64,000 nucleotides of DNA from Caldifermentibacillus hisashii (GCF_027568575.1 NZ_JANUVP010000016.1), one strand, 5' to 3'; positions 8,784 through 17,889 are shown, numbered from the stretch's first letter. A program made the numbers and translations. The notes: a model not told the origin generated them from the letters alone.

Positions 8784-9659
8784 ATGAATACGAAATATTT
8801 ACAAGCATTTATTAAGCACATTGAGGATGACGGATATAGCCAAGAAACTGTGATTAGTTATGAAAAGGTAATCAATCAGTTTACTAATTATTTATACTTC
8901 ATATTTAAAAAGGATAAAGATCCGATTGAAATCAATCCTTCCGATATAAAAAATTACTTAAATGCACAAATTAACAATGGAAAAAATATATCTACGGTTA
9001 ACAAGGAACTTGCCATTCTCCGAACCTTTTTTAACTACTTATGGGAAAAAGATATCGTAAAAATAGATCCCACCGTGAAAATTAAGCATTTGGTACAGGA
9101 AAATAGGATTAATGTTGAAATTACTTATGATGAAATTGTGAATATCCGAAACAAAGTATTGATGAATAACGATTATTCACCAATGAGAAAATCAATTTAT
9201 CTCTTGGCGACGAAGGGGTTAAAAACTTCTGATTACCGTTTCAAAAAGAGTGATGTGACTATCCTTGACAATAAGAATCCAAATCAAGTTGAAATCAGAT
9301 TAAAACATCGTTCTCTTTTATTAGATGGAGTGGAGAGCGACTGCTTTTTAGATTATTATTTTAAATCAATCTTTTATGATTCTGATTACGTATTCACGAC
9401 AAAGAACAAAAAGAGCGGAGAAAGAGGACCAGTCCAAGTTATGACGTTATTAAACCATTTACGTGCAATTTCAAACGACTATTTTCCAACTCATGCCAAA
9501 CCCCTTACATTAATATCTATCCGTAAGGCATTAGCTTATAATTTATACACAAAAGAAAAAAAGTCAATACAATATATCGCCAATCTATTAGGAATTGAAG
9601 AAAGTTCAGCTTCAAACTATCTAAAAAAATTATCCGGTGGTTCTGAAACAAACATTTAA
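8784..9659 (+). CDS. Tyrosine-recombinase-fold protein, catalytic residues degenerate
   Basis: 291 residues. The N-terminal SAM-like core-binding domain is clear (YSQETVISYEKVINQF ... STVNKELAILRTFFNYLWE). In the C-terminal half the usual TGLR motif reads TKGLKTSD, with Lys for the first catalytic Arg. The HxLR motif reads LISIRKAL, without His. The LGH motif reads LGIEESSASNYL. It is therefore probably a DNA-binding relative of XerC/D that cannot recombine. ATG 8784 follows GGGGG; TTG 8781 is an alternative. A candidate LexA box lies upstream. Confidence 0.75.
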   Translation: MNTKYLQAFIKHIEDDGYSQETVISYEKVINQFTNYLYFIFKKDKDPIEINPSDIKNYLNAQINNGKNISTVNKELAILRTFFNYLWEKDIVKIDPTVKIKHLVQENRINVEITYDEIVNIRNKVLMNNDYSPMRKSIYLLATKGLKTSDYRFKKSDVTILDNKNPNQVEIRLKHRSLLLDGVESDCFLDYYFKSIFYDSDYVFTTKNKKSGERGPVQVMTLLNHLRAISNDYFPTHAKPLTLISIRKALAYNLYTKEKKSIQYIANLLGIEESSASNYLKKLSGGSETNI

Positions 9660-9665
9660 AACATC

Positions 9666-9694
9666 TTGATGACAATACTTTTATATTGTATACT
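9666..9694 (+). promoter_or_regulatory. Promoter of the 9.8-11.9 kb operon
   Basis: TTGATG at 9666-9671 and TATACT at 9689-9694, spaced 17 nt. Transcripts would run straight into the terminator at 9727-9785. Confidence 0.65.
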
Positions 9695-9726
9695 TTAAAC
9701 AGCATAATTGATAAATCATAATGGGA

Positions 9727-9785
9727 AATACCCAGGGTAAAGCATACCTTCTGAAAAAGGTAGGTTTTATTCTGGGTATTTTTTG
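9727..9785 (+). terminator. Leader terminator before the 9.8 kb operon
   Basis: Outer arms AATACCCAG and CTGGGTATT, an inner TACCTT/AAGGTA stem, then TTTTT. The next gene's AAGGGGGA ribosome binding site begins about 5 nt later. A promoter lies upstream and there is no gene between them. Confidence 0.8.
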
Positions 9786-9802
9786 CTTAAAAGGGGGAAT
9801 TG

Positions 9803-10384
9803 ATGTTGAAAGTAAATAAAAACACCAACAATTTGCTTTCACTAGCAATTGCTGGCTTAATTGCGGAAGGAGAATTTGATTTATTTTCTGATGAACCCAT
9901 ATTAAAAATTCCGATCGATGAAAGAAAAATTTGCTATTTGCAGAATACCGTTCACGAAGGTAAACTCCATCAATTTGTAAAAATTGATACAGGTCGAGAA
10001 CAATTTATTATTCACTCACATTCCATTTTAATTTACTTGAAAAGACAATGGTATCGAGGTAATGAAAAGATATTTAGTAACATCCTTGATCCAGACTTAA
10101 TAACATTACAGTCAATCATCCTAAGTATGAATTTGTTTGGAATACGAAAACTAGAAACAATCGCAATCCCAACAACCATCCATAAAGATTATATTAAAAG
10201 TATTTCTTTTTGTATGGAGCGGCATTTAAGCGTACCCGTAGTTCCGTGTCCAAACCTCATTAAAATAACGAATATCCCCTATGTTATTACAAAAGGGGTT
10301 ACGAATATTCCCACCTATCATAGTGCAGAATTAATTAATTTTCTAACTCGCAAAGAAAAAAAACAATTGATTGAAGGTGTGTAA
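9803..10384 (+). CDS. Hypothetical protein
   Basis: 193-residue soluble protein; ATG 9803 lies behind AAGGGGGA, and a TTG one codon earlier is less likely. It has no signal peptide or membrane segment and no motif I recognise. The first gene after a leader terminator, it is followed without a gap by a lipoprotein gene (stop TAA then ATG), so the three genes to 11921 form one operon. A cytoplasmic role is likely, but function is unknown. Confidence 0.7.
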   Translation: MLKVNKNTNNLLSLAIAGLIAEGEFDLFSDEPILKIPIDERKICYLQNTVHEGKLHQFVKIDTGREQFIIHSHSILIYLKRQWYRGNEKIFSNILDPDLITLQSIILSMNLFGIRKLETIAIPTTIHKDYIKSISFCMERHLSVPVVPCPNLIKITNIPYVITKGVTNIPTYHSAELINFLTRKEKKQLIEGV

Positions 10385-11047
10385 ATGGAAAACAAATTTA
10401 CCGTTTCATTGATCATTATTGCTAGTATGTTATTAGTTAATGGATGTTCGGAGGGGAAATTTATTGAGGAAGCTAAACAAACAAAAGAACAAAACCAAAA
10501 AGCTCAAGTAAATAAGGAAAAAGAAGAAAAGGAACGGGTAGCAAGAGAAAAAGAATTATATGAGAGTATGGAAAAACCAATTGATGAAGTCATTCAAGAA
10601 AATGATTTGGATAAAGTAGAACTAAATAGCGATAACAATATCAAAGAAATGTCCACTTACGAGGACGCAAATGAGTTCTCAAAATATGCAGCTAAAATTC
10701 TTTATGATTTTTATACGTCACAAATTGATCCTAAAGGATATTACGATTTTATCAAAAATTATGCCAGTAAAGAGACAATAGCAGAACTACCGTCAGAAGC
10801 AGATGCAATTAACCTTTATAGTACTCTTCAAAATATGTATAAACAAAAAAATATAACAGGTGATGGATATATCATTACAAACGTAATCTATGATTCTAAC
10901 CAAAGAGGTGGATATTTTTATCGAAAGTTAACCACAACGAATGGCGTGGAATATTTTATTACAACTATAACCAAAGAGGGGGACGGTTGGAAATTCGTTG
11001 AAGACAGTCCTTCACCTCCCTTTGAAGAAACAATTGAGAACAATTAA
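10385..11047 (+). CDS. Lipoprotein with C-terminal NTF2-like-sized domain
   Basis: 220 residues with a lipoprotein signal (hydrophobic stretch ending LLVNGCSEG, lipobox Cys about residue 22). A charged helical linker (about 30-60) follows, then a compact C-terminal domain ending in WKFVEDSPSPP. The tail resembles small NTF2-like accessory domains, but this is only an impression. Starts directly after the previous stop. Probably exported and anchored outside the membrane. Confidence 0.7.
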   Translation: MENKFTVSLIIIASMLLVNGCSEGKFIEEAKQTKEQNQKAQVNKEKEEKERVAREKELYESMEKPIDEVIQENDLDKVELNSDNNIKEMSTYEDANEFSKYAAKILYDFYTSQIDPKGYYDFIKNYASKETIAELPSEADAINLYSTLQNMYKQKNITGDGYIITNVIYDSNQRGGYFYRKLTTTNGVEYFITTITKEGDGWKFVEDSPSPPFEETIENN

Positions 11048-11066
11048 TAGAAAGCGGGGATAATAT

Positions 11067-11921
11067 ATGATGACAACTACAGACAAGGAGCTTTTTGAAT
11101 ACACAGAGCAAAAATTAACAGCACATTACCAAGTGAATGACGAATTAATTTTAGAAATGGGAAATGCTTTTAATTACTACAACAATAAACTTGCACATAT
11201 AATAAAGGAATCTGATAAAGACAGGGTAGAAAATGAGTTATTTACAAGCATCAAATCCCAAATATTTAATGGATATTTTATGGCTTGTGAGATACTAAGT
11301 AAAAATGAATTTCCTGAACATTTTTTTTCTCAATCTAAAGGTGTGATAGCTCAACAGGTTCCTGACTTATTGAGAGAAGCAACGAAATTTAATATTGAAG
11401 GAGTTGTTACAGATTCTCATTTACAAAACTTTATTAGCTGGCTTGTTGTGGAATATGAGGATGTCTATGACCTACTAATGGATATATCTCTAAATACCGC
11501 TTGTATAGGAACAAAATGGGCGTTTTATGATTTCGCTGAAAAGCAGAATATATCATTATATCAACCTCAATATGAAGGTTTATTAACAAAAATAGATGAA
11601 ATTACTTTTATTAATCCGCAGACGTATTTAACTTGTATGGTATCAACAGATACTAGTGAAGTTTGGGATATTATAACCTCCCAACATAAAGGATTGGAAA
11701 AGATAGGTGAAGCAACCATAATCATTTCTAATCAAAATATGAATGAAGAAACATATTATATGAATATTAGCTTGAGGAATACATTGACACTTTCAGAACA
11801 ACAAACGATTATTGACCAACTCGGTAGTAACTTGCTAGTAAATCAGGAAATAGAACGTAAGCAGCTTAAATTAAATGCATCTTCTGTTGAAGAATATTAT
11901 TACATCAATAATCCTGTTTAA
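11067..11921 (+). CDS. Hypothetical protein
   Basis: 284 residues, acidic, without signal peptide or membrane helix; two adjacent ATGs follow AAAGCGGGGA. Last gene of the operon. No recognisable family. It ends at a bidirectional terminator shared with the convergent ThiF gene. Confidence 0.65.
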   Translation: MMTTTDKELFEYTEQKLTAHYQVNDELILEMGNAFNYYNNKLAHIIKESDKDRVENELFTSIKSQIFNGYFMACEILSKNEFPEHFFSQSKGVIAQQVPDLLREATKFNIEGVVTDSHLQNFISWLVVEYEDVYDLLMDISLNTACIGTKWAFYDFAEKQNISLYQPQYEGLLTKIDEITFINPQTYLTCMVSTDTSEVWDIITSQHKGLEKIGEATIIISNQNMNEETYYMNISLRNTLTLSEQQTIIDQLGSNLLVNQEIERKQLKLNASSVEEYYYINNPV

Positions 11922-11922
11922 A

Positions 11923-11950
11923 CAAAAAGACCGCTTAGCGGTCTTTTTGT
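11923..11950. terminator. Bidirectional terminator
   Basis: Perfect inverted repeat AAAAAGACCGC/GCGGTCTTTTT between two convergent operons. The stop codon of the minus-strand ThiF gene lies inside it. Confidence 0.9.
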
Positions 11951-12819
11951 TGTATTCCTGTTGATCGCATATAACCTTTCTTGGCATGAAAAAAGATAAT
12001 ATGCGAACTTATTGTACTTTCCTCAATTATTTCCGATAGTACGCTTGCCACAGCAAGAGCGGCAAATTTATTAACAATCAATCGCTGTGGTTCTGATGCA
12101 GATAACTGCGTACAAGATAATTCACTTGGTCGAAGCGTATCTTCATCCATTTTTAATTGTTCCAATTCAACGATTGAGTCTTGTTTAAATAAATTCAAAT
12201 GGACTCCGGTTACTACTTGACCGCTCCATCCGCTTTTCTTATATGTTTCTAGTTCTTCCTCACTCCATAGTTCCTTTGGCCGTGTTTGCCAATCTGATGG
12301 TACTACGGTAGATTCGTTACCGACATCAATCCAAATACCGGTTTTCATTTGTTGAAATAGTTCGTGTATAATGCGTCGCGTATAGTTATTATCTACACAA
12401 CCGATAATAATAGGTAGAAATAACTTATGGTGATTTCTACTTTCATTGTCGTTATACATACTCATATATTCCATCGAAAAAAGCGACCGTAATTGTTGAA
12501 CTGACTCGACGTAAGAATCGCTATAAACTCCGATATCAATTCCATAAGAGGCAGAATAACGACTTGCCATCACATCTGCTTTTTTTAAACCAACTTCCTG
12601 TAACAAAAATAGTTGGTTGTTCAAATTCTTTTGCTCCACCACATCAGGGTCAGCAATGACATAGGAAGCTTTTTTCTTAGTTGTACTTAATAATTGGGCA
12701 ATATGTTGGACTAAATAAGTTCCATTTCCGCCCACGCCCAATTGTACAACGAACGGATAAATGTCATTATAATCGTACCAATTATCTTTGGCAGCTTTTA
12801 ATATATTTATTCTACTCAT
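11935..12819 (-). CDS. ThiF/E1-like adenylyltransferase (PRTRC-like)
   Basis: 294 residues of the E1/ThiF/MoeB fold. Near the N-terminus is a Rossmann nucleotide loop (VVQLGVGGNGTYLVQHIAQ), then the acidic-Asn segment IADPDVVEQKNLNNQLF typical of ThiF proteins. A Cys in ELSCTQLSASEP could serve the catalytic thioester or bind metal. It follows the JAB gene with an 8-nt overlap and a PRTRC-B-like gene, so it fits the ThiF component of a PRTRC cassette. E1 enzymes adenylate the C-terminus of ubiquitin-like proteins; no such partner is visible here. Last gene of a minus-strand operon. Confidence 0.8.
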   Translation of the reverse strand: MSRINILKAAKDNWYDYNDIYPFVVQLGVGGNGTYLVQHIAQLLSTTKKKASYVIADPDVVEQKNLNNQLFLLQEVGLKKADVMASRYSASYGIDIGVYSDSYVESVQQLRSLFSMEYMSMYNDNESRNHHKLFLPIIIGCVDNNYTRRIIHELFQQMKTGIWIDVGNESTVVPSDWQTRPKELWSEEELETYKKSGWSGQVVTGVHLNLFKQDSIVELEQLKMDEDTLRPSELSCTQLSASEPQRLIVNKFAALAVASVLSEIIEESTISSHIIFFHAKKGYMRSTGIQQKDR

Positions 12820-13771
12820 TCACAATCACCTCTATCCTTTCAGACGGATACGATGGAATGGTATAAAATGGATCTTCAAATACTTGGAATGGAGATAACT
12901 TAATCCATCCTTGTCCTTGAAACACTCGTATTGTTATATTAGGGAAAAATCTATCTAATCTCCCAACAATACAATAAATAATTCCTAACCCCTGTTCCGA
13001 TTCATTATCTTGATTGGAAGGAATAGGGGACATATGATGATGTGAATGAATTTCAGCCACTTTCTTTGCGTCTCCTACACGTGAAACAATCGAATATTCG
13101 CTCTCAGTAACTTCACACCAAAATTGATGAACATTTTGTCCAGGGACATCTAAAAAGAAATGGTTATTCCCTTTATCAAAATAGATATCACCATGAATCT
13201 CTAGGTGATATTCTGCATAAAGTCGTGCAAGAGAAATAAAATCTCGCAAAATGGAAAACGGAATACGGAGAGAAGGAGAAGAAACGCCTTCTGTTAAAAC
13301 AGAAGACGTTCCCATACAATTCCCTTTCTTTTTTGCTTTCATGTACGGAATGACAATATTTTTATCCTTTATATAAACCATTTCAGTCATACTTTTTACT
13401 AACTCTGGAAAATCATTTTCCATCCTTTGTCTAAGGATTTCCCCATCTATTTTTATTCTTTCAGTCTCTCCATTTTTCTTTTTCTTTAAGATTCCTTCCG
13501 CGATTTCCTCTGAGGAAAAATACGATTGAATCTCAAGTGAGTCACCAAAATAACGAATAATCGTATTTTCGTTTATCTCAAATTTATCTTCTTTTGATTT
13601 TACTTCTGACTTGGAAGAAGGGGTCGATTTTGCATTTTCCAATTTCTTTCGCAATTCTTCGGTTTTCTTTTTCCGTTCTTCTTCCCGTTTTTGTTGTTCA
13701 GCATATTCATCTACAATGCCAAACATTGAAAAAATATCCTCTTGACCTGCAACAATACTATTTTTACTCAT
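12812..13771 (-). CDS. JAB/MPN metallopeptidase (PRTRC protein A-like)
   Basis: 319 residues. A charged coiled-coil N-terminus (KREEERKKKTEELRKKLEN, about 25-45) precedes a C-terminal JAB domain. The zinc signature is EIHSHHHMSPIPSNQD, matching HxH-x7-S-x2-D of active JAMM proteases. Such enzymes remove ubiquitin-like tags. ATG 13771 follows AAGGAGG; a longer TTG reading is less likely. Adjacent E1-like and PRTRC-B-like genes support the PRTRC assignment. Confidence 0.8.
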   Translation of the reverse strand: MSKNSIVAGQEDIFSMFGIVDEYAEQQKREEERKKKTEELRKKLENAKSTPSSKSEVKSKEDKFEINENTIIRYFGDSLEIQSYFSSEEIAEGILKKKKNGETERIKIDGEILRQRMENDFPELVKSMTEMVYIKDKNIVIPYMKAKKKGNCMGTSSVLTEGVSSPSLRIPFSILRDFISLARLYAEYHLEIHGDIYFDKGNNHFFLDVPGQNVHQFWCEVTESEYSIVSRVGDAKKVAEIHSHHHMSPIPSNQDNESEQGLGIIYCIVGRLDRFFPNITIRVFQGQGWIKLSPFQVFEDPFYTIPSYPSERIEVIVNE

Positions 13772-13793
13772 TAATAATTCCTCCTTATTATTT

Positions 13794-14501
13794 TTAAAAT
13801 AGTTGTCCAAAAGTTTTATTCATAGGCATAAGCCATTCATCATCGAAAGGTTGATCCTTAATACGATCTAATAATGTTTTAAAACGATTAATACCTAACG
13901 TCGTTCGAACACCGTGATCCTCATTAAAAGGAGCGGCCACAAACCACCGGAACGCTCTTTCTAATTCCACCAAATTCTTTATTTCTAACCGTTCATTTTG
14001 TCCCCAACAAACAATGGCATTCCCTTTACTTACGTTAGGGTAGGGAAATACAAAAAGGGGAGTCTCCTCAGAAATGGGTTTTCTATCATCCAATACTGCA
14101 TAGATTCTCATTTCTGATATTCGATAGTATGAACCCACTGGCACGACTAAATATTGAACAATCATGCGTGGAAATCCCACTGTATAAAATTTATATTCGT
14201 TATCAAAATAGCGAATATCCCACATTTTTTTATCCATTACCATTGTGATGCGATGTTTAGACCCTGTTTTGTTTGTAGAATAGCGAACAGTTCCTACAGG
14301 CAGAACAGGGGTAGATTCTTCTTTAGCCTTTTCACCGTCTGCATCATGCAAATTATCCGGTTCTTTTGTTAGGGCCTGAATAATATCTTCAACCCGAAAA
14401 TAAAAAGGACCACGTTTAACCCCGTTGTCCATGATTTGCAATCCTCTTACTGGAAAATTAGCATCCTCCGGTATATCGGATATTTCAAATTGCCACTTCA
14501 T
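13794..14501 (-). CDS. PRTRC protein B-like
   Basis: 235 residues. A C-terminal segment (VFPYPNVSKGNAIVCWGQ, then RAFRWFVAAPFNEDHG) resembles the conserved tail of PRTRC system protein B. The N-terminal half is beta-rich and unremarkable. Function in known PRTRC cassettes is undefined. ATG 14501 is chosen because AAGGAG lies 11 nt upstream; the upstream GTG overlaps that site. The start lies inside the previous gene's 3' end. Confidence 0.6.
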   Translation of the reverse strand: MKWQFEISDIPEDANFPVRGLQIMDNGVKRGPFYFRVEDIIQALTKEPDNLHDADGEKAKEESTPVLPVGTVRYSTNKTGSKHRITMVMDKKMWDIRYFDNEYKFYTVGFPRMIVQYLVVPVGSYYRISEMRIYAVLDDRKPISEETPLFVFPYPNVSKGNAIVCWGQNERLEIKNLVELERAFRWFVAAPFNEDHGVRTTLGINRFKTLLDRIKDQPFDDEWLMPMNKTFGQLF

Positions 14502-15003
14502 TTGTTTGTTCACTCCTTGTTAACGTAAGAATGAGATAATAAAGGACATCTACCCAGTTAACTTCCCCATCATCCTCGTTATACTGAATCACCACTCCTT
14601 GTTCTAGCGGATATATTTCGGCATAACCATAATAAAAATCATTTAGGCCGCCCCAAACGCCTCCATCTCGGATGTGCTCCTTTTTAAGCCGATCGTCCAA
14701 AATGACAATAACTCCATCAGACTCTACAGAATCAATAGATGCATCCTTCCAAGCCTGTCTGAGCCAATAACTCTTTTCGAGATTTTCTTCTCTATCATCA
14801 TTATACGGTCCCCATACATCTACAATCTCAAACAGATCGTAAACAAGGGTAATAAATGTATCATAATTTCCCCAATTCCCTTCATAAGAAGTTGCATGGA
14901 AGTCTTTGTATGTTGACACATCTAAACCGTAGTCATAAGCCAACTTCAATAACTTGAAGTTTTGTAAGCTACTTTGAATACAGTAAAACTCATCATAATC
15001 CAT
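14485..15003 (-). CDS. Hypothetical protein in the PRTRC-like operon
   Basis: 172 residues, acidic and aromatic-rich (many Tyr and Trp), no membrane segment. ATG 15003 follows AGGTGGTG. It overlaps the PRTRC-B-like gene by 17 nt and follows the 110-residue gene closely, so it is in the same operon. No family recognised. Confidence 0.65.
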   Translation of the reverse strand: MDYDEFYCIQSSLQNFKLLKLAYDYGLDVSTYKDFHATSYEGNWGNYDTFITLVYDLFEIVDVWGPYNDDREENLEKSYWLRQAWKDASIDSVESDGVIVILDDRLKKEHIRDGGVWGGLNDFYYGYAEIYPLEQGVVIQYNEDDGEVNWVDVLYYLILTLTRSEQTNEVAI

Positions 15004-15015
15004 ATTTATCACCAC

Positions 15016-15348
15016 CTAAATAAATAGATAAGGTGAAGGTGAACGAACAGGATTTTTTAGATACCCCATTTCACAAACTTTTAAAGCTAACCTGTAAAGG
15101 ACAGAAAAGGGGTTAGATGGATCAAAGTATACGTTCCCATCGGTATCTTCATCAGTAATTAACCTATTTAACTCGGTTTCCGCATCAATAAGGTCATCAA
15201 ATGAAAATTGACTAAAATCAATTTCATCCGCTCCCAATCGATGAAGAAGCACACTAAGGACATAATTCACACCGCTTTGTTTGGTAATCTTGGTTGTTTT
15301 AGTCTCTTCTAATTTTGAGGCAAAATGTTCAAAATCAAAATTATTCAT
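15016..15348 (-). CDS. Hypothetical protein, 110 residues
   Basis: Small acidic helical protein; ATG follows GGGGAGATTAAT. It sits between dnaN and the PRTRC-like genes. It does not look like a beta-grasp (ubiquitin-like) protein, so it is unlikely to be the missing PRTRC-C partner. The intergenic 15360-15400 carries a GA/TC-rich hairpin without a clear T run. Confidence 0.6.
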   Translation of the reverse strand: MNNFDFEHFASKLEETKTTKITKQSGVNYVLSVLLHRLGADEIDFSQFSFDDLIDAETELNRLITDEDTDGNVYFDPSNPFSVLYRLALKVCEMGYLKNPVRSPSPYLFI

Positions 15349-15399
15349 ATTAATCTCCCCTTGGTTTTTTATTGGAAGGAGAAGAATTTCTTCTTCCCC

Positions 15400-16512
15400 T
15401 TATACTGTTCTTATAGGCAAGATAAGCTGCACTTCATCAAAAGACGAGGCTGAGGGAGTTACAATAAATGGTCTCACACTCCCACAAAACTTAAAGACGA
15501 CATATTCATCATCAAAAGATTTAAGTGCATCCGTCATATATTTTGAGGAAAATGCAATCGTAAAGTCATCTTCCCCCGTAAGTTCTTCATATTCAATAGT
15601 TTCTTGACCTTTCCCTACTTGTGTTTGATTGCTCGATAAGGAGGCTGCTCCATTGATGTGGAGTTTAACTACACCTGTTTCCTCGGACAACCCACTAATC
15701 CGATCGAGACTATTCAAAAATTCCAATCTGTGAATTTTCATTTCAGATTCAAATTCAGTTGGTATTAATTTTGATGTATCTGGATACTTCCCTTCTAATA
15801 AGCGACTATAGAAGAAAAGCGGCCCATTTTTGAAAATCACCTGATTATTAACACAATAAACGTTAACATCGTCTTGAGAATCAAATGTTTTAATTATTTT
15901 CTCCAGTGCTTTAGCTGCAATGACCAGTTGCAAATCCTCGCCAATCTTTTCATTTAGAGAATATTTTACTTGCCCCAACCGATGTGAATCGGTTGAGGTA
16001 AACTGAATACATTCCCCTTTTAATAAAAGGTTGACCCCTTGCAGGACGGGTCGTATTTCTGTATCCGCTGCGGCGAATGCTGTCTTTTTAATGATTGACT
16101 GAAAATCCTCACCTTTCAAAGTTAAAGTGGGTTTTTCTAAGTCAAAATGAGGTAATCGTGGATATTCTTCTGCATCAAGTATAGTGAAATGGAATTCTGA
16201 CTTTTTTCCATATCTGATCAATAAATTCATATCCTGCAGATTCATTTCCACACTTGTTTTCAGCTTTTTTACTAAATCCCCAACCTGTTTCGTAATAACA
16301 CACTTTCCAGGACTTAAAACATCAATGTTTTGTCCGACGGGTATATGGACTCGAATGGATTCATGCGTGTCGGAACCGATTAAAATAACTTCATCGTTCG
16401 TACATTCCATAAAAATCCCACGTAAAACTGGGATTGAATGTTTCCCATTGACTACCTTTTCAACTTTTTTTATTCCCTCTGCCAATACTTGACTATTTAT
16501 TTTCATATGCAT
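15400..16512 (-). CDS. dnaN: DNA polymerase III beta sliding clamp (plasmid paralogue)
   Basis: 370 residues covering all three clamp domains, starting MKINSQVLAEGIKKVEKVVNG and ending in the hydrophobic LILPIRTV typical of DnaN C-termini. Clamps tether polymerases and repair factors to DNA. Two start codons (16512 and 16506) follow GGGGGAAG. It lies directly after a Rad52-like gene and in front of the PRTRC-like genes, suggesting a plasmid replication/repair module. The chromosome should carry its own dnaN; this copy may serve plasmid replication or the plasmid-borne Y-family polymerase. Confidence 0.9.
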   Translation of the reverse strand: MHMKINSQVLAEGIKKVEKVVNGKHSIPVLRGIFMECTNDEVILIGSDTHESIRVHIPVGQNIDVLSPGKCVITKQVGDLVKKLKTSVEMNLQDMNLLIRYGKKSEFHFTILDAEEYPRLPHFDLEKPTLTLKGEDFQSIIKKTAFAAADTEIRPVLQGVNLLLKGECIQFTSTDSHRLGQVKYSLNEKIGEDLQLVIAAKALEKIIKTFDSQDDVNVYCVNNQVIFKNGPLFFYSRLLEGKYPDTSKLIPTEFESEMKIHRLEFLNSLDRISGLSEETGVVKLHINGAASLSSNQTQVGKGQETIEYEELTGEDDFTIAFSSKYMTDALKSFDDEYVVFKFCGSVRPFIVTPSASSFDEVQLILPIRTV

Positions 16513-16546
16513 TTTTTCTTCCCCCTGATTATTAATTTGTTTAAAT

Positions 16547-16587
16547 AAAAAGACACGAATAACTAATAGTCATTTCGTGTCTTTTTT
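16547..16587 (-). terminator. Terminator between the Rad52-like gene and dnaN
   Basis: AAAGACACGAA/TTCGTGTCTTT arms, T-rich flanks on both sides. It lies in the leader of dnaN, between two genes transcribed in the same direction. Confidence 0.8.
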
Positions 16588-16592
16588 CCCAA

Positions 16593-17600
16593 TTAAGCGA
16601 TTTGTTTTAGAGAACCACTTTCCAGTTCCTCTTTAATAAATTCAATAACCTGTTTAACGTGTTTCTTTGAAACATGGGTTAAACAGGACACTAAGCTGTC
16701 GATCCTTTGTTCCGGCAATAGAATTTGCACAAAAGAAAGTACATCTTCTATTGCGACTCTGTAGTATTCTGCAATGACAACCAAGTCGTTTACTGGACGA
16801 AGAGTACTACCGTATTGCACAAGTTCTTGTTCGGTTGCATGCTGAAATACTTCATCAATTGTTTTTTGTTGAATAGACGGATTGATTCGTCTAAACAATG
16901 GCATTACCAAATTTGCTGGAATACCAATTTGGTGAATCATTTCAGCAATTGAACTTACAATCTGTCTCCGATTAAAACCATTCCCATCACTCTTCGTTGT
17001 ACTTTGTTGGTTCTGTTGGTTCGATGGGTTGTTATTACTTGGTTTTTTATTCGCTACTATTTGGCCATTATCCATTTGGTTATTACTCCGAGTCCGCTCT
17101 TCTAGAGGAAGCGCCCAGTTTGGTAACTTTGGTGGAAACCAGTAACCTTGTACATGATTTTTCTTATCATTTATATATATTGATCCTGGTTTCTTCTGTG
17201 CAAAAACCTCTACAAGCACAGATTCTAAATTATAAAGATACCGACCAATTCCCCATTGGGAACCACAACGTTTCATGGCGCTACTTAAACCGCCCTTGAA
17301 AGACTCAATGTCCGTTTTTTCGGACCCGTCTGTTTTAGATATCCATTGTCCATTAATATAACAGCTTATGGTACAAAGAATACCACCTTGCAATTCATTG
17401 AATTCATTTTTCCATCCCCCTGGTCCAAACACGGCATCTAACCGATTTTGGATTGCCCGATTGGTTACATAAGCTAATACCTTTGCCCACTTTTTACCAT
17501 TCGTAATACCTGAATGACTTACCCGCCATTCAATATCTTTGGAAGAAAAAGGGGCTTGCAATTTCTGCATTATTTCCTCCATACTCAAGTTTTCATTCAT
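16593..17600 (-). CDS. Rad52/Rad22-family single-strand annealing protein
   Basis: 335 residues. The N-terminal ~150 match the Rad52/22 core: VLAYVTNRAIQNRLDAVFG, GGWKNEF, then KGGLSSAMKRCGSQWGIGRYLY. Such proteins anneal complementary single strands and support recombination of phages and plasmids. A low-complexity N/Q/S linker (about 195-230) leads to a C-terminal helical region. ATG 17600 follows GAGGGAGG. It is first in the minus-strand operon, behind a long leader terminator. Confidence 0.8.
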   Translation of the reverse strand: MNENLSMEEIMQKLQAPFSSKDIEWRVSHSGITNGKKWAKVLAYVTNRAIQNRLDAVFGPGGWKNEFNELQGGILCTISCYINGQWISKTDGSEKTDIESFKGGLSSAMKRCGSQWGIGRYLYNLESVLVEVFAQKKPGSIYINDKKNHVQGYWFPPKLPNWALPLEERTRSNNQMDNGQIVANKKPSNNNPSNQQNQQSTTKSDGNGFNRRQIVSSIAEMIHQIGIPANLVMPLFRRINPSIQQKTIDEVFQHATEQELVQYGSTLRPVNDLVVIAEYYRVAIEDVLSFVQILLPEQRIDSLVSCLTHVSKKHVKQVIEFIKEELESGSLKQIA

Positions 17601-17650
17601 AAAAACTGCCTCCCTCAAAGTTTTTATAATCTTTTCTTTTTATTTTGCAA

Positions 17651-17729
17651 AATAAAAAGCCTTCGAGGATTCTGATAGTTAACAACGCAAATGCGAAAGT
17701 TCGTTGTCATTCCATCAACCTCAAAGGCT
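17651..17729 (-). terminator. Leader terminator upstream of the Rad52-like gene
   Basis: Outer arms AGCCTTTGAGG and CCTCGAAGGCT, an inner ACAACG/CGTTGT stem, then TTTTTATTTTG on the minus strand. The start codon is about 50 nt further on. It lies in the leader, not after a gene. Confidence 0.75.
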
Positions 17730-17889
17730 GTAAATTTGGTTATAATACCTGCTAACCAATTTTGGCTGCAAAAGATAAAAAAGAAAAAGATTATATAAAA
17801 ATTATACAATTGATTTTGAAATGTGACAACTATGGAAGATAGATTTTTTTCAAACATATGATATAATAAGTAAAAAATACACCTAAAGC

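Noticed and set aside
17624..17857. Minus-strand ORF upstream of the Rad52-like gene
   Set aside because: It spans the leader terminator and low-complexity hydrophobic codons; no ribosome binding site or homology.
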